The notes below the pieces were generated by a model that had not been told where the DNA came from, did not search any database, and was given only the letters and a program-made list of their open reading frames with translations. A stretch of 64,000 bases of DNA from Torulaspora globosa (lineage: Eukaryota; Ascomycota; Saccharomycetes; Saccharomycetales; Saccharomycetaceae). The stretch is taken from positions 930,001 to 994,000 of the forward strand of contig NC_050728.1 in the NCBI RefSeq assembly GCF_014133895.1, given 5' to 3'. Both the position numbers and the translations under genes were made by a program. Of the stretch, positions 47,761 through 58,500 are shown in pieces (position 1 is the stretch's first letter; each line of letters opens with the position of its first letter).

Positions 47761-48357
47761 ATGAGCCGTTGTTTTTTGTCTGAGCAGATGATTGGCAGTG
47801 AGGCCTTGATGGTGTACTCCGGGGCATATCATTCGAGTGTGCAAAACACAAATAATTTCACGGTGGGTTCGTCGCAATCGCAGGGTTTTACTTGGAATCA
47901 GGACCTATTCGCGTCGCAGTACCAGCAGATGTGCAAAGTCGTCTATGATGGCCACGAGGATAGCATCGGTGGGTTGGTAGAGAGCATCAAAGAAAAATAT
48001 AAGATGTTGGAGTTGTCACGCCAACGTTCGAGTTTCAGTAAGACGTCTGGCGAGGAAGTGGATTGCGATGAAGAAATGGAAGACGATGACGAAGCACTGG
48101 TTGACTGTGACGGGTACTATATAAGCCACAGGCGTGCTAGAGGCGTGAGGTTCTTCAATCGTTCGGATAGTGGCTCCTCGACGCACCCTCATTTCGCAGA
48201 GGAGTTCAACAGACCCAGAAGGATATCGGAACGGAGTATAAGCTTTGTGTCCGACTCGAAGAACGGGAATTACAACCGCAGCGACATCGCGGTGATCGAG
48301 GTCGAATCAGACACGCCCGAAAATAATCACCTCAGATGGCTGATATCGTCTTCTTGA
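47761..48357 (+). CDS. UGX2: UGX2-like protein, function unknown
   Basis: A 198-residue acidic, serine-rich protein with no domain I recognise. The name rests mainly on position and orientation: between the SFA1 and UGA3 blocks it sits where S. cerevisiae UGX2 (YDL169C, about 223 residues, stress-induced, unknown function) is expected. Visible features are a WNQDLF segment followed by MCKVVYDGHEDSIGGLVESI (about 40-75), an acidic run (EEMEDDDEALVD, about 103-114), and a basic/serine region (RRARGVRFFNRSDSGSS). The start is ATG 47761 (MSRCFLSEQM); ATG 47788 is an alternative. Convergent with PWP1. Confidence 0.65.
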   Translation: MSRCFLSEQMIGSEALMVYSGAYHSSVQNTNNFTVGSSQSQGFTWNQDLFASQYQQMCKVVYDGHEDSIGGLVESIKEKYKMLELSRQRSSFSKTSGEEVDCDEEMEDDDEALVDCDGYYISHRRARGVRFFNRSDSGSSTHPHFAEEFNRPRRISERSISFVSDSKNGNYNRSDIAVIEVESDTPENNHLRWLISSS

Positions 48358-48423
48358 CCGCAGTCTCTATTATGTAGAATGTATGGTACATATGTGGTTT
48401 AGAGAAGTTTATGGTTTTTATTG

Positions 48424-50136
48424 TTACATGGTTTCCCAATCACCCTCTTCGGCCTCGTCGGGGTCGTCGTCGCGCTGGTCGTCGACTGTTATCACAGTCT
48501 CGGGATTATCGTTCTTGGTGTACTTTCTAGCGATTCGGGAGCTCCTATTCAATTGAGCAGCTTCGTCCCTGGCCCTCCTCTGTAGCTCGCTCAACTCATT
48601 AGAGAATACCTTACGAACAGCTCTGTTGGTGAAAACGTCCCATAGCTTTAGGCCCTTGTTGACACCACCAATAACCATGTTACCGGCGACTTCGATGTCG
48701 GTAGCATAGGACACCGACAGCACGTTGCCAACGCCAAAATCGCGCGAAAGAACCATGCTGGGTCCTTTGCTCGAACTCGTGTCGGACACAGGGAATTTCC
48801 ACAGTTTCACAGCCTTTTCTCCCATGGCACCGGTGCTCATCAACCCTGGAACAAACCTGTTAGCGCACAACGAAGAGATACCGGCATCGTGGGCCTTCAG
48901 GGTCCACACGGGTTTGGAATTCTCATTGTTCCTTATGTCGAAGGAGTAGATGTTACCTGCATCGGTACCGCACAGTAATATATTGTCATCTGCAAATGTG
49001 ACCGTCTCAACCTCCTCGCCGGGCGAAACTGACCAGTATTTCGACATGGCAGAATCATCTGGTATTCTAACGTCAGTTAATGCTATTCTAGAGTCGTAGC
49101 CACCTGTCAGTAGGACCGATCCGTTGACCCTGTGCCATTCGGATGACGAGACGTTCTTCCCACCATGGATCGAAGCCATGGAGCGGGCAGCCGTGGCATT
49201 GTTCAGATCCCAAAGCTTCACCGTCGCGTCTGCAGATGTAGATGCCAAGACAGTACGGAATTGTCTGTTGTGTGAAAGTGAAAGCACGGCATCTGTGTGA
49301 TGAGTGGTGACGTGCTGCCTGCCCTTCTTTGATTTTTTCTTCTTCTTCGAGCTTGTAGCACCCGATTGATTCTCCGGTTCTCCAAGAATGACATCTGGAA
49401 ACGCCTTTTCAACACAGTTCAGATTCCAGATCTCAATTTGAGGATCGAAGGAACCTATCGCAGCGTAATTAGCAGGATCTTCAGAATTTGAGCCTGGCTT
49501 GTAGTCAAGCCATTCCACACAAAGCGGAAATGCAGGCAACATTAAGTCGTGATGCACATACAGCGAACTATCACGTACCAGTCCGCGACCAACGTCCGGA
49601 TCTGCCTCATCACCCTCTTCGACCGGAATGCTCTCATCATGAAACCCAGCGCCATCGTCGTAAACGTAGACATCCAGATACGAAATGTCGTCTTCGGTTC
49701 TGGTAGCCAGGATCATGTTATCGGTCGGGTACACTTGCAATTCTGCCCTCTCCTCCGCAGTTTCCTCCTGCGTAGGTAAGGAAATATAAGCATCTTTCCC
49801 ATCTTCAGCTTCATGGAACTTGACATCTTCATTCGACAATCCGGGAAACATCGACACTTGCAAACCTCCTTCCTCTTCGTCGTTGTCATAGTTCTCCAGA
49901 TCATACTCTTTCAAATCGTCATCCATAGCCCACTCGTCATTCAACTTACTTGTATTCACCGCGGTCCTTCCGTTACTTTCCTCCTCCTGTTCGGCATCTT
50001 CGAGATCAGCTCGAGCATCTTCTAAGTTCAACTGAGCCAACTGGTTGATTCTTTCCATTTCCTCGTCGTCTAACTCATATTTCTCCGGAAACTCGGAAGC
50101 ATAACCTCTCGGAACCCACGTCGTCGCTGAGATCAT
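48424..50136 (-). CDS. PWP1: Pwp1, 60S ribosome biogenesis WD40 protein
   Basis: Pwp1 is a nucleolar WD-repeat factor acting on early 60S precursors and 25S/5.8S processing. The start is ATG 50136 (MISATTWVPRGYASEFP), the conserved family N-terminus, giving 570 residues (S. cerevisiae about 576). Acidic segments at about 40-110 precede WD repeats from about 210 to 510, with SADATVKLWDLNNA and LLTGGYDSRIALTD. The C-terminus is acidic. A basic KKKKKSKKG patch falls near 265. Divergent from NMT1 with PAC and RRPE motifs between. Confidence 0.95.
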   Translation of the reverse strand: MISATTWVPRGYASEFPEKYELDDEEMERINQLAQLNLEDARADLEDAEQEEESNGRTAVNTSKLNDEWAMDDDLKEYDLENYDNDEEEGGLQVSMFPGLSNEDVKFHEAEDGKDAYISLPTQEETAEERAELQVYPTDNMILATRTEDDISYLDVYVYDDGAGFHDESIPVEEGDEADPDVGRGLVRDSSLYVHHDLMLPAFPLCVEWLDYKPGSNSEDPANYAAIGSFDPQIEIWNLNCVEKAFPDVILGEPENQSGATSSKKKKKSKKGRQHVTTHHTDAVLSLSHNRQFRTVLASTSADATVKLWDLNNATAARSMASIHGGKNVSSSEWHRVNGSVLLTGGYDSRIALTDVRIPDDSAMSKYWSVSPGEEVETVTFADDNILLCGTDAGNIYSFDIRNNENSKPVWTLKAHDAGISSLCANRFVPGLMSTGAMGEKAVKLWKFPVSDTSSSKGPSMVLSRDFGVGNVLSVSYATDIEVAGNMVIGGVNKGLKLWDVFTNRAVRKVFSNELSELQRRARDEAAQLNRSSRIARKYTKNDNPETVITVDDQRDDDPDEAEEGDWETM

Positions 50137-50234
50137 TTTAAATTGATGTAATTGAGCTGCCGCAATGGCCAAAGAAGGTCAGCTCTATCAAAGATCACAG
50201 AGGCCCATCTCTTGGCATATCTCTGCCTATAGTA

Positions 50235-50269
50235 GCTCATCGCTTATACTTTAAATCCAAAAATTTTCA
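50235..50269 (-). promoter_or_regulatory. PAC and RRPE of PWP1
   Basis: GCTCATCGC (50235-50243) is a PAC element and AAAAATTTTCA (50259-50269) an RRPE, 99-133 bp upstream of the PWP1 ATG and about the same distance from NMT1. Confidence 0.75.
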
Positions 50270-50393
50270 ACCCCGTTCAAGATGATTTTTCAACCGGATA
50301 GTTTAACTTCAACTAGATCAATTAGCTCTTCGAGTTCGATCCTATGCTGAAATCGGGCTGAAGAGGGTTCATTGATCGCTGATTCTGCTAGAA

Positions 50394-51767
50394 ATGTCGG
50401 GCGAACAGAATGAGAAGTTGACGGAGCTTTTGAAACTGCTGAAATTGAACAATGGTGATCTTTCCAAGCTGACGCAAGAGCAGAGAAAGGAAATGAAGGA
50501 TTACAAGTTCTGGAAGACACAGCCAGTTACCAGACTAGACGAATCCGTTCAAAAGGAAGGACCAATTGATAGGAAAAAAACGCCTGACGAAATCTCGGAT
50601 CAACCTTTGCCACTGTTGGGAGACTTTGAGTGGTGTACTGTGGATGTCACTGATCAAAAACAACTAGAAGATGTCTTCTTACTTCTAAACGAAAACTATG
50701 TGGAAGATCGGGATGCCACGTTTAGATTTAAGTATACTCGCGAGTTTTTCAATTGGTCTCTCAGATCGCCGGGCTGGAAACAAGACTGGCATGTGGGTGT
50801 GCGAGTAGGTTCCACTAAAAAGCTGGTAGCGTTTATCTCGGCCATACCGGTGAATCTAAGGGTAAGAGATAATACTGTGCGTAGTGTTGAGATCAATTTC
50901 CTGTGCGTTCACAAACAGTTACGAGGCAAGAGGCTAACGCCGGTCATGATCAAAGAGATTACAAGACGCGTTAATAGATGCGACATTTGGTACGCCCTAT
51001 ACACGTCCGGCACCATACTGCCATCGCCCGTGAGTGTGTGTCGGTACACGCACCGTCCATTGAACTGGAGCAAGCTTCATGACGTAGGTTTCACTCATAT
51101 GCCGAGCCACGCCACCAGAAACCAAATGATTGCAAAGTATACGCTGCCAAAAGCCACAAGCACGGAAGGCTTGAGGCCAATGGAGGAAAAAGATCTGGAC
51201 GAGGTTCGTCTTTTGTTCGAGAAGTATCAATCCAGATTTGATCTTGTGCAAAATTTTGACGAAGCTGAGTTTAAGCATTGGTTCCTGGGCAACGACGAGA
51301 AGACCGCATCCAATCCCTCAAGCAAAGTCATCTACTCCTACGTCGTGGAAAACCAGAATGGCCAGATCTCTGATTTCTTCTCCTTTTACTCATTGCCATT
51401 CACTATCTTGAACAACTCTGTTCATAAGGAACTCGGAATTGGCTACTTGTTTTACTATGCATCCGATGCGGACCTTGAGTACGCAGACAGATTTAGTCCG
51501 GAAGCAACAGCCGCGCTAAAGGAAAGACTATGTGGGCTGATGAACGACGCATGTATTCTGGCCCGCGACGCCAAGATGGATGTCTTCAACGCTTTAACAT
51601 CACAAGATAATGCTTTGTTCTTGGAGCCTCTCAAGTTCGGACCAGGTGACGGATTCCTGAACTTCTACCTCTTCAACTACAGAGCATTCCCCATAACCGG
51701 TGGAATCAAGGACGACAAGAGCTACGATACCGTGAAACGCAGTAACGTTGGCGTAGTCATGTTATAA
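50394..51767 (+). CDS. NMT1: N-myristoyltransferase
   Basis: Nmt1 transfers myristate from myristoyl-CoA to N-terminal glycine, modifying proteins such as Arf1 and Vps15. The 457-residue protein (S. cerevisiae about 455) has both NMT signatures: EINFLCVHK at about residue 164 and KFGPGDG near 418. It ends in the catalytically used C-terminal leucine (GVVML). The ATG at 50394 begins MSGEQNEKLT. Upstream of NCW2 on the same strand; order matches YLR195C-YLR194C. Confidence 0.97.
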   Translation: MSGEQNEKLTELLKLLKLNNGDLSKLTQEQRKEMKDYKFWKTQPVTRLDESVQKEGPIDRKKTPDEISDQPLPLLGDFEWCTVDVTDQKQLEDVFLLLNENYVEDRDATFRFKYTREFFNWSLRSPGWKQDWHVGVRVGSTKKLVAFISAIPVNLRVRDNTVRSVEINFLCVHKQLRGKRLTPVMIKEITRRVNRCDIWYALYTSGTILPSPVSVCRYTHRPLNWSKLHDVGFTHMPSHATRNQMIAKYTLPKATSTEGLRPMEEKDLDEVRLLFEKYQSRFDLVQNFDEAEFKHWFLGNDEKTASNPSSKVIYSYVVENQNGQISDFFSFYSLPFTILNNSVHKELGIGYLFYYASDADLEYADRFSPEATAALKERLCGLMNDACILARDAKMDVFNALTSQDNALFLEPLKFGPGDGFLNFYLFNYRAFPITGGIKDDKSYDTVKRSNVGVVML

Positions 51768-51956
51768 ACTGTAGTATAATGCACTGTATTGCTAGAGAAT
51801 CAATCTTGAGCTTCACAAATTCATCTTTTTTCCACCCGGCGCCCAATACGAAAATGGCTGGGCTAAACGTTAATTAAGTCGAGCAGCTAGAAATTAAGAT
51901 CCCAGCCGAAGATCTTACTACTTCTGTAACCAGCAGTCGATCTGCAAGGGATTCAG

Positions 51957-51964
51957 TATATATA
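51957..51964 (+). promoter_or_regulatory. TATA box of NCW2
   Basis: TATATATG directly overlaps an in-frame ATG at 51964 and lies about 80 bp upstream of the ATG chosen for NCW2. Its presence argues that 51964 is promoter rather than start codon. Confidence 0.5.
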
Positions 51965-52041
51965 TGGGCAGTAATAGATCAATTCTTGAAGCCCTAGCAC
52001 CTGTAGAGTACAACCAACATAATAGCAGATTGAAAAAAAGA

Positions 52042-52569
52042 ATGAGGCTAATTGCACTTCTGGCGTTGGCTCCATGGCTTCCAGCCATCGCCGCCATCAA
52101 CTACGGTTCTTTGGAAGGAGAAGAGGAAAGTCCTGTCAAGAGCGTTAAGCCCAAAGCTACCAAGATGACAAGCAACTCCCACTTCCCAACTTCAAAGCCT
52201 AATACCAAAAGCTCTTCCGTAAAAATGTCGACTTCCACATTAACCTCAATGACCACACAGAAGACCATTACATATGCGGAAGATCCACTCACGACCGTGA
52301 CCACGACGAACGAGCTCGGTAGCACAACAGTTAAGCCGTTATGGTGGATACCCAGCGAAGCCTCCACAGATCTTGCTACAACGACAGCTACAGAGGCCCA
52401 ATCTGGGCTTGCCACCGAGAGTTACACAACTCACGCAGCACTGGCAAAGCAGGCTTCCTTGAGCAATACGACCAGCGGTGTGATCACTCAATCAAACGCT
52501 GCGAAAAATGCAATGGCGAATCTAGGTCTGGCAGGATCCATGGCTGTGGTACTCATGAATCTTATTTAA
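52042..52569 (+). CDS. NCW2: Ncw2-like GPI cell-wall protein
   Basis: Ncw2 is a GPI-anchored mannoprotein of the yeast cell wall. From ATG 52042 the protein has 175 residues (S. cerevisiae about 254) with a signal peptide (MRLIALLALAPWLPAIAA). The body is rich in Ser and Thr and so a likely O-mannosylation target. The C-terminal hydrophobic tail (LGLAGSMAVVLMNLI) follows a probable omega site in SNAAKNA. An in-frame ATG at 51964 would bury the signal peptide behind 26 residues and overlaps the TATA box. Fast-evolving, so assigned partly by gene order (YLR194C). Confidence 0.78.
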   Translation: MRLIALLALAPWLPAIAAINYGSLEGEEESPVKSVKPKATKMTSNSHFPTSKPNTKSSSVKMSTSTLTSMTTQKTITYAEDPLTTVTTTNELGSTTVKPLWWIPSEASTDLATTTATEAQSGLATESYTTHAALAKQASLSNTTSGVITQSNAAKNAMANLGLAGSMAVVLMNLI

Positions 52570-52703
52570 TAATGTCTTTTATAGAGGGTTTATATGGTTT
52601 TAAAGGAGTTAGTTAGCAGTTGTTCGCATTTAGTCGCGCGATATAAAGCCAGCTTCCTATCGGTACATCAACAGTTCTAAGAACAACAGAAGCGTCCATT
52701 GAG

Positions 52704-53234
52704 ATGGTTCTCTGGCATAAGAACGCTCATGTCTTTGACAATGACTTTGGGACAGTCTCATTAGCATTCTTCAACAGGTATCCGAACCCGTATGCTGTTC
52801 ATGTGCTCTCTATAGATACCCTCTCAAGAGAGACCGACTCAGAGGGTCTGTTGCACACTACAAGGTTGATAAAAAAGACAGGAAAGTTACCACGATGGTC
52901 TAAGACATTGTTGGGAAAGATTACTGATTCTTGGATCATCGAGCATTCGATAGTAGATCCGTCGAAGATGGTAATGAAGACTTTTACGAAAAATTTGGAT
53001 CATACAGGTATCATGCAGGTAGAGGAGTACACTACGTATCAGTCGACTCGGGATACTCAAAAGACGCTGGTGACCAGCCAAGTTAAATTTTCCAGCGGGT
53101 TTGGAGTGGGAATCAAGAACAAGATTGAAGAGTGGTCACGTACTAAGTTTGACGAGAATGTCAAGAAGAGTAGACTTGGCATGACATTTGTCATGCAACA
53201 ACTGCAGAACAGGAGCGACGTTTGTGCCTGTTGA
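52704..53234 (+). CDS. UPS1: Ups1, phosphatidic acid transfer protein
   Basis: Ups1 with Mdm35 carries phosphatidic acid across the mitochondrial intermembrane space for cardiolipin synthesis. The 176-residue protein (S. cerevisiae about 175) is a single PRELI/MSF1 domain, with the typical start MVLWHKNAHVF, YPNPYAVHVLSID, and KTFTKNLDHT. The ATG at 52704 is clear. Convergent with UGA3, 69 bp between stops. Confidence 0.95.
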   Translation: MVLWHKNAHVFDNDFGTVSLAFFNRYPNPYAVHVLSIDTLSRETDSEGLLHTTRLIKKTGKLPRWSKTLLGKITDSWIIEHSIVDPSKMVMKTFTKNLDHTGIMQVEEYTTYQSTRDTQKTLVTSQVKFSSGFGVGIKNKIEEWSRTKFDENVKKSRLGMTFVMQQLQNRSDVCAC

Positions 53235-53303
53235 TGAGAGAAACAACCTGTAAATAAATCATCACATTTACATCTGTTTATAGTACGTTAAAACCATCGA
53301 GTG

Positions 53304-54944
53304 CTACGCGAAGCTGATGTCCCACCCCATTTCGTCTACTATGTCATACCAGTCTTTGATGGACAGATCAAAGGACATGTTGTCGTCTCCACTGCTCGTA
53401 CTGGAGGCACCACTGCTTCTTCGAGAGGGCAAATCAGTGTACTCGTATTTCCAAATTTTCCTCACGATCGTTCTTGCTCTTTGGAAGTTGTAGCACTTGT
53501 ATCGCTTCATCATATCGTTAAATCTCGCCTCCATGAGGTCCCTTTGCTGCTGGTCGGTGCACGTTATGCCGCATATGAACATGGGGAAGCAGAGGGAACC
53601 CTCGAGCTTGGTCCCCAGTACACGCTCCAGGCTTTCCGATAGGCGCATCCACAGATATTGGATCTCCATGCAGTATTTCGAGTACTTGAGACAGCTTGTC
53701 TTCAGGTGGACCAGCGCGGCGGTCTGCATGAGTCGGAACAGCTGCAGACAAAGCTCATGATCCTCCGGGCATTCTTGGTAAAGTTTCAAATCGACGGTGT
53801 TCGGTACTAGTTGATGAAGCCCCGCCTCCAAGCTCAAGGCCTCCTGCATGTACGTCTTGAAGTGTGGATGGTCTCTATTGAAGGGCAGTGGCCCCAGTTT
53901 CATTTTCCTCGTCAGGTTGTTGATATCACCCAAGTACAGCAAAATCGGTCTATTGATACCGTTCAAAGGGTCCAAATGCAGCTTCTCAGACTGTGGATCC
54001 TCGCCCACTGCCAAGACTGAAGGCACCGAATTCTCGCCGTCTCGTCGGCAAAGAGCCCTCCTGTACTGTTCTGTTGGAAAGAAAGTGCCTTGCGAGCACA
54101 TTATGTCGTGGTAGATAAAATTGGCCAGCAGCCAATACCGCGTGGTCGAGTCCAGTCCCGGCATCGTGCCCGTCAGGCTCCGATGCGAGAACACCTTGCA
54201 AATATCTCTCCCAACATGCTGCTCGATCAGCTCAGCCCCGAATTTCAGCAGTATCTTCCACTTGTTGACGTCGCCCTGACAGATCTCTGCAGCACACAGT
54301 ATCAGCAGTTGCGCCAGCGACCACAGAAAATTCGGGCCATTGGCCTGGTCCTCCCGCAGCCGCCGCAGCGACTCCAGCGTATATTTGTTAGCCAGCTCCA
54401 GGTACTTCTGATCCCTACTGCCCTCTGCCTCGCCATTTTCTGCGCTGATCGACAGATGATGCGCCGACCACGCCATAATACCATACAAAATCCCCGAATG
54501 CTGGTGGGCCATCGGCAGGAACACCTGCAAGTAGTAGTTCTGGCGCATCGGCGCTATCGAGACGATCTGCGCCAGATGACTCCGGTAGTAATTGTACAGA
54601 TGGACGCCTGCAGGCTCCAATTCCAGCAGCACGGGCGCCGTCAGCGCCCGCTGCTGGTCCAAAGACACATAATCGTCCATGGCTGGCGGTTCGATGGTCT
54701 CGTCGAGCGCTGCAGGCCTGCGTCTGCCGCCCTTATGACCCAACAGCTCCCGTTCAACCTGGCTCCTGCACTGCAACATCACGCGGCGATCCACACACCT
54801 CGGCAGATACACACAGCTGAACCCAAGCCTTCTACAGTCATTACAAACCGGTTTATGCTCGGAACAGCGCTTTTTACGCACTTTGCAGGTGATACAACCG
54901 GTCCTCGAGTGCTTCCTCGAGGACACCACTGTGAAACCCGCCAT
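53304..54944 (-). CDS. UGA3: Uga3, Zn2Cys6 activator of GABA genes
   Basis: Uga3 activates the GABA-utilisation genes UGA1, UGA2 and UGA4. Starting at ATG 54944 (MAGFTVVSSRKH) puts the first zinc cysteine at residue 17, as in S. cerevisiae, and gives 546 residues (about 528 there). The six cysteines C17, C20, C27, C34, C37 and C44 form the binuclear cluster, followed by the fungal transcription factor middle domain with YNYYRSHLAQIVSIAPM. The frame is open up to an ATG at 55049, so a longer N-terminus is possible. The gene is GC-rich, which creates a long antisense open frame. Divergent from GLT1. Confidence 0.92.
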   Translation of the reverse strand: MAGFTVVSSRKHSRTGCITCKVRKKRCSEHKPVCNDCRRLGFSCVYLPRCVDRRVMLQCRSQVERELLGHKGGRRRPAALDETIEPPAMDDYVSLDQQRALTAPVLLELEPAGVHLYNYYRSHLAQIVSIAPMRQNYYLQVFLPMAHQHSGILYGIMAWSAHHLSISAENGEAEGSRDQKYLELANKYTLESLRRLREDQANGPNFLWSLAQLLILCAAEICQGDVNKWKILLKFGAELIEQHVGRDICKVFSHRSLTGTMPGLDSTTRYWLLANFIYHDIMCSQGTFFPTEQYRRALCRRDGENSVPSVLAVGEDPQSEKLHLDPLNGINRPILLYLGDINNLTRKMKLGPLPFNRDHPHFKTYMQEALSLEAGLHQLVPNTVDLKLYQECPEDHELCLQLFRLMQTAALVHLKTSCLKYSKYCMEIQYLWMRLSESLERVLGTKLEGSLCFPMFICGITCTDQQQRDLMEARFNDMMKRYKCYNFQRARTIVRKIWKYEYTDLPSRRSSGASSTSSGDDNMSFDLSIKDWYDIVDEMGWDISFA

Positions 54945-55590
54945 ACTCACGGATCCCGGGCCAACATCCAGCATAAACCTCTTCCGTCTACGCATATCAC
55001 CCATCACTTGGCTCACCCTCCTGCTAATACGACACCAGATATACAGCATTTAAGACCACGTGACCACACAGCCGTCAAAAGCGATGTCCGTGGTGCATGG
55101 GTTTCCATCCTCTCCTCTCGCGGCTCATCGCGATCTGAGCTGTCCGTGCGCGCGCGTCTGTGCAGGAGCGATTTGATTGGCTGCTCCCGGCCTCGCCGAC
55201 GGCGATAGCACCACCTGAGCCCGCACCGCGGTCTGCCGGACAGCGTCGAAGCGACAAGGCTGCTGAGCGCGACAGCTCTTCTCGTAGATAGACAGAACGA
55301 CCTGGACAGAACGGCCTAGAAAGATACTCTCACAGAGGGTCAGATAAACTCACAGAAAGATGGCCTGCCGGAAATCGGGCGATGCGGATGTGAACGGGAA
55401 TGACTCGTTTTAGTTTCTTATAGTAGGAATATTCATATCCCTTTCTTTGTATTGTGTGAGTGGAAACGGTTCCGTATATAAGTATCTGGTATTTAAACAG
55501 TGGACGTTGTAGTGGGCAGTACGAGGAACTGAAGATTCATCAGATAGAGAGAGTGTGGTTCTAGATTCCGTTGGTTGTTGTGCAAACGGT
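54945..55590. promoter_or_regulatory. UGA3-GLT1 divergent promoter
   Basis: A 646-bp divergent region between two nitrogen genes. On the GLT1 side there is a GATAA at 55343-55347 (GATA-factor core), TGACTC at 55401-55406 (Gcn4 half-site, 185 bp upstream of the ATG) and TATATAAG at 55475-55482 (about 110 bp upstream). The UGA3 half is strongly GC-rich. S. cerevisiae GLT1 is under Gcn4 and GATA control, so the motifs fit, but they are short matches. Confidence 0.55.
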
Positions 55591-58500
55591 ATGATCTTGA
55601 AATCGGATTGTTTCGATCCGCTGCAGGAGGCATACGAAGGCGGGAGTCCGCAGGATTATAGCAGGAACCATTCTCACAAGTCATGGGCGAATGTTATTCC
55701 AGATAGATGCGGGTTGTACGAACCGGAGTACGAGAAGGATGCGTGTGGTGTTGGGTTTGTTGCGAACATCAAGGGCGAGCAGAGTCACAAGATTGTGTCG
55801 GACGGTAGGTTTCTGCTTTGCAATATGACGCATCGTGGAGCGGTGTCGTCAGGCGGGAACGGTGACGGAGCGGGCATTCTGGTTGGGATCCCTCACGAGT
55901 TCATGCAGCGCGAGTTCAAGGCGGATCTCGGGGTGGAGATTCCGGGCCGCGGCGAGTACGCGGTCGGGAACGTGTTCTTCAAGAAGGAGCAGGAGCATGA
56001 GGCGCTGCAGAGAGCCAAGACGGTGTTCGAGGAGATGGCCGGCGCGCTGGAGCTTGCGGTGCTGGGTTGGAGGGAGGTGCCACGTGACTCGTCTATTCTT
56101 GGGGAAGTGGCGCTATCACGCGAACCGACGATCCTGCAACCGATGGTGGTGAGCACCAGAGAGGCGTTCGACGAGAGGGAGTTCCAGACGGCGCTGTATG
56201 TGCTGCGGAAGCAGGTGTCTGAGCGGATCGGGATCGAGAATTGGTTTTATGCCTGTTCGCTGAGCAACAGGACCATTGTGTACAAGGGTCAGCTGACGCC
56301 GGCGCAGGTGTACAATTACTACCATGACTTGACCAACGCGCATTTCAAGTCGCACATGGCGTTGGTGCACTCGCGTTTCTCTACGAACACGTTCCCTTCG
56401 TGGGACAGGGCTCAGCCGCTGCGGTGGATCGCTCACAACGGTGAAATTAACACGCTGAGAGGTAACAAGAACTGGATGCACGCGCGAGAGGGCGTTCTTG
56501 TGTCGGAGACGTTCAAGGACCAGCTGGACCAGTTGTATCCGATCATCGAAGAAGGTGGTTCCGACTCTGCCGCGCTGGATAACGTTTTGGAGTTGCTGAC
56601 CATCAATGGCGTACTGTCGCTGCCGGAGGCCATCATGATGATGGTGCCCGAGGCGTACCACAAGGATATGGACTCGAACTTGAAGGCGTGGTTCGACTGG
56701 GCCGCGTGTCTGATGGAACCTTGGGATGGCCCCGCGCTCTTGAATTTCACCGATGGTCGGTACTGTGGTGCTATGCTTGACAGAAACGGTCTGAGACCTT
56801 GCCGTTACTACGTGACTTCGGATGACAGAGTTATTTGCGCTTCTGAGGTCGGTGTCATTCACATCGACAACTCTATCGTGATACAGAAGGGTAAGCTGAA
56901 GCCTGGCGAGATGTTCCTGGTTGATACAGGCAAGGCTGAGATCGTGGACACCAAGAAATTGAAACTGGAGTTTGCCAGAAGAAAGGACTTTAAATCGTGG
57001 TTGTCCAAAGTTATCAAGCTGGACGACCTGCTTGTGAAGAACAAGAAATATATCCCTGCCGAATTCGTTTCTGAGGTCTCGTCCTTCAAGGTCCAAACAG
57101 ATCCTCGTCTGTTGGCCAACGGTTACACTTTTGAGCAAGTCTCTCTGTTGTTGACTCCAATGGCGATGACCGGTAAGGAAGCGCTAGGGTCTATGGGTAA
57201 CGATGCGCCATTGGCATGTCTGAACGAGGACCCCGTCTTGGTCTATGATTATTTCAAACAGCTCTTCGCCCAAGTCACAAACCCACCTATCGATCCGATC
57301 CGTGAAGCTAACGTCATGTCTCTCGAATGTTATGTGGGTCCTCAGGGTAATCTTCTGGAAATGCATCCTTCGCAGTGCGATAGGTTACTGTTGAAGTCAC
57401 CTATTTTACACTGGAACGAATTCAATGCTCTGCAACACATCGAGAAAGTGCATCCATCCTGGTCGATCTCCAATATTGATATCACTTTTGAGAAATCAGA
57501 GGGTTTATTAGGTTACACTGCCACCATCGAGCGCATAACACAGGAAGCAAGTGATGCCATCGATCAAGGCAAGAAAATCTTGATTGTGTCAGACCGGAAA
57601 CTCGGCCCACAAAGATTGGCTATCTCTTCGCTTGTTGCAGTTGGTGCCATCCACCACCATCTAATAAGAAACAAGCAGCGTTCTCAGGTGGCTATAATCT
57701 TGGAGACTGGTGAAGCTAAGGAAGTCCACCATTTCTGTGTTTTGCTTGGTTACGGTTGTGATGGTATCTTCCCATACTTGGCCATGGAGACCCTGGTGAG
57801 AATGAACCATGAGGGCTTGATTCGTAATAATGAAGACGACGACATCAAAATCGATGATAAAACTTTGCTTGAGAACTACAAGCATGCCGTTGACGGTGGT
57901 ATATTAAAGGTCATGTCCAAAATGGGTATCTCCACCTTGGCTTCTTATAAAGGTGCCCAAATTTTTGAAGCTTTAGGTGTCGACAACTCTGTCATCGATG
58001 TTTGTTTTGCAGGTACAGCTTCCAGAATAAAGGGTGTCACTTTTGAGTACCTAGCTCAGGACGCCTTCTCCCTACACGAACGTGGTTATCCTTCAAGGCC
58101 TATTGTCAAGAAATCCGCGGGGCTACCAGAGGCTGGTGACTACCACTGGAGAGACGGTGGTTTCAAGCATGTAAATGATCCAACAGCTATCGCTTCTTTG
58201 CAAGATTCAGTCAGAAACAAGAATGAAGCCGCCTGGGATATGTACGTGAAAAAGGAAATGGAAGCCATCAGAGATTGTACCTTGAGGGGTCTGTTAGAAT
58301 TAGATTTCGAAAATTCTACCGAGATTCCTGTAGAACAGGTTGAACCATGGACTGAAATTGCCAGAAGATTCGCAACCGGTGCCATGTCATATGGTTCCAT
58401 CTCGATGGAAGCTCACTCAACACTTGCCATTGCTATGAATCGACTAGGCGCTAAATCGAACTGTGGTGAAGGTGGTGAAGACGCTGAACGTTCTCTCGTC

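Noticed and set aside
51964..52041. upstream in-frame ATG as start of NCW2
   Set aside because: It overlaps the TATATATG box and would place 26 polar residues before the signal peptide.
54090..55208. 372-codon plus-strand open frame antisense to UGA3
   Set aside because: It lies over the confidently coding GC-rich UGA3 gene. Its translation is rich in Arg, Gln and His with no domain, as expected for the shadow of a GC-rich gene.
56116..57138. 340-codon minus-strand open frame inside GLT1
   Set aside because: It falls in the high-GC part of GLT1, where stops are rare in other frames. The residues show no family resemblance.
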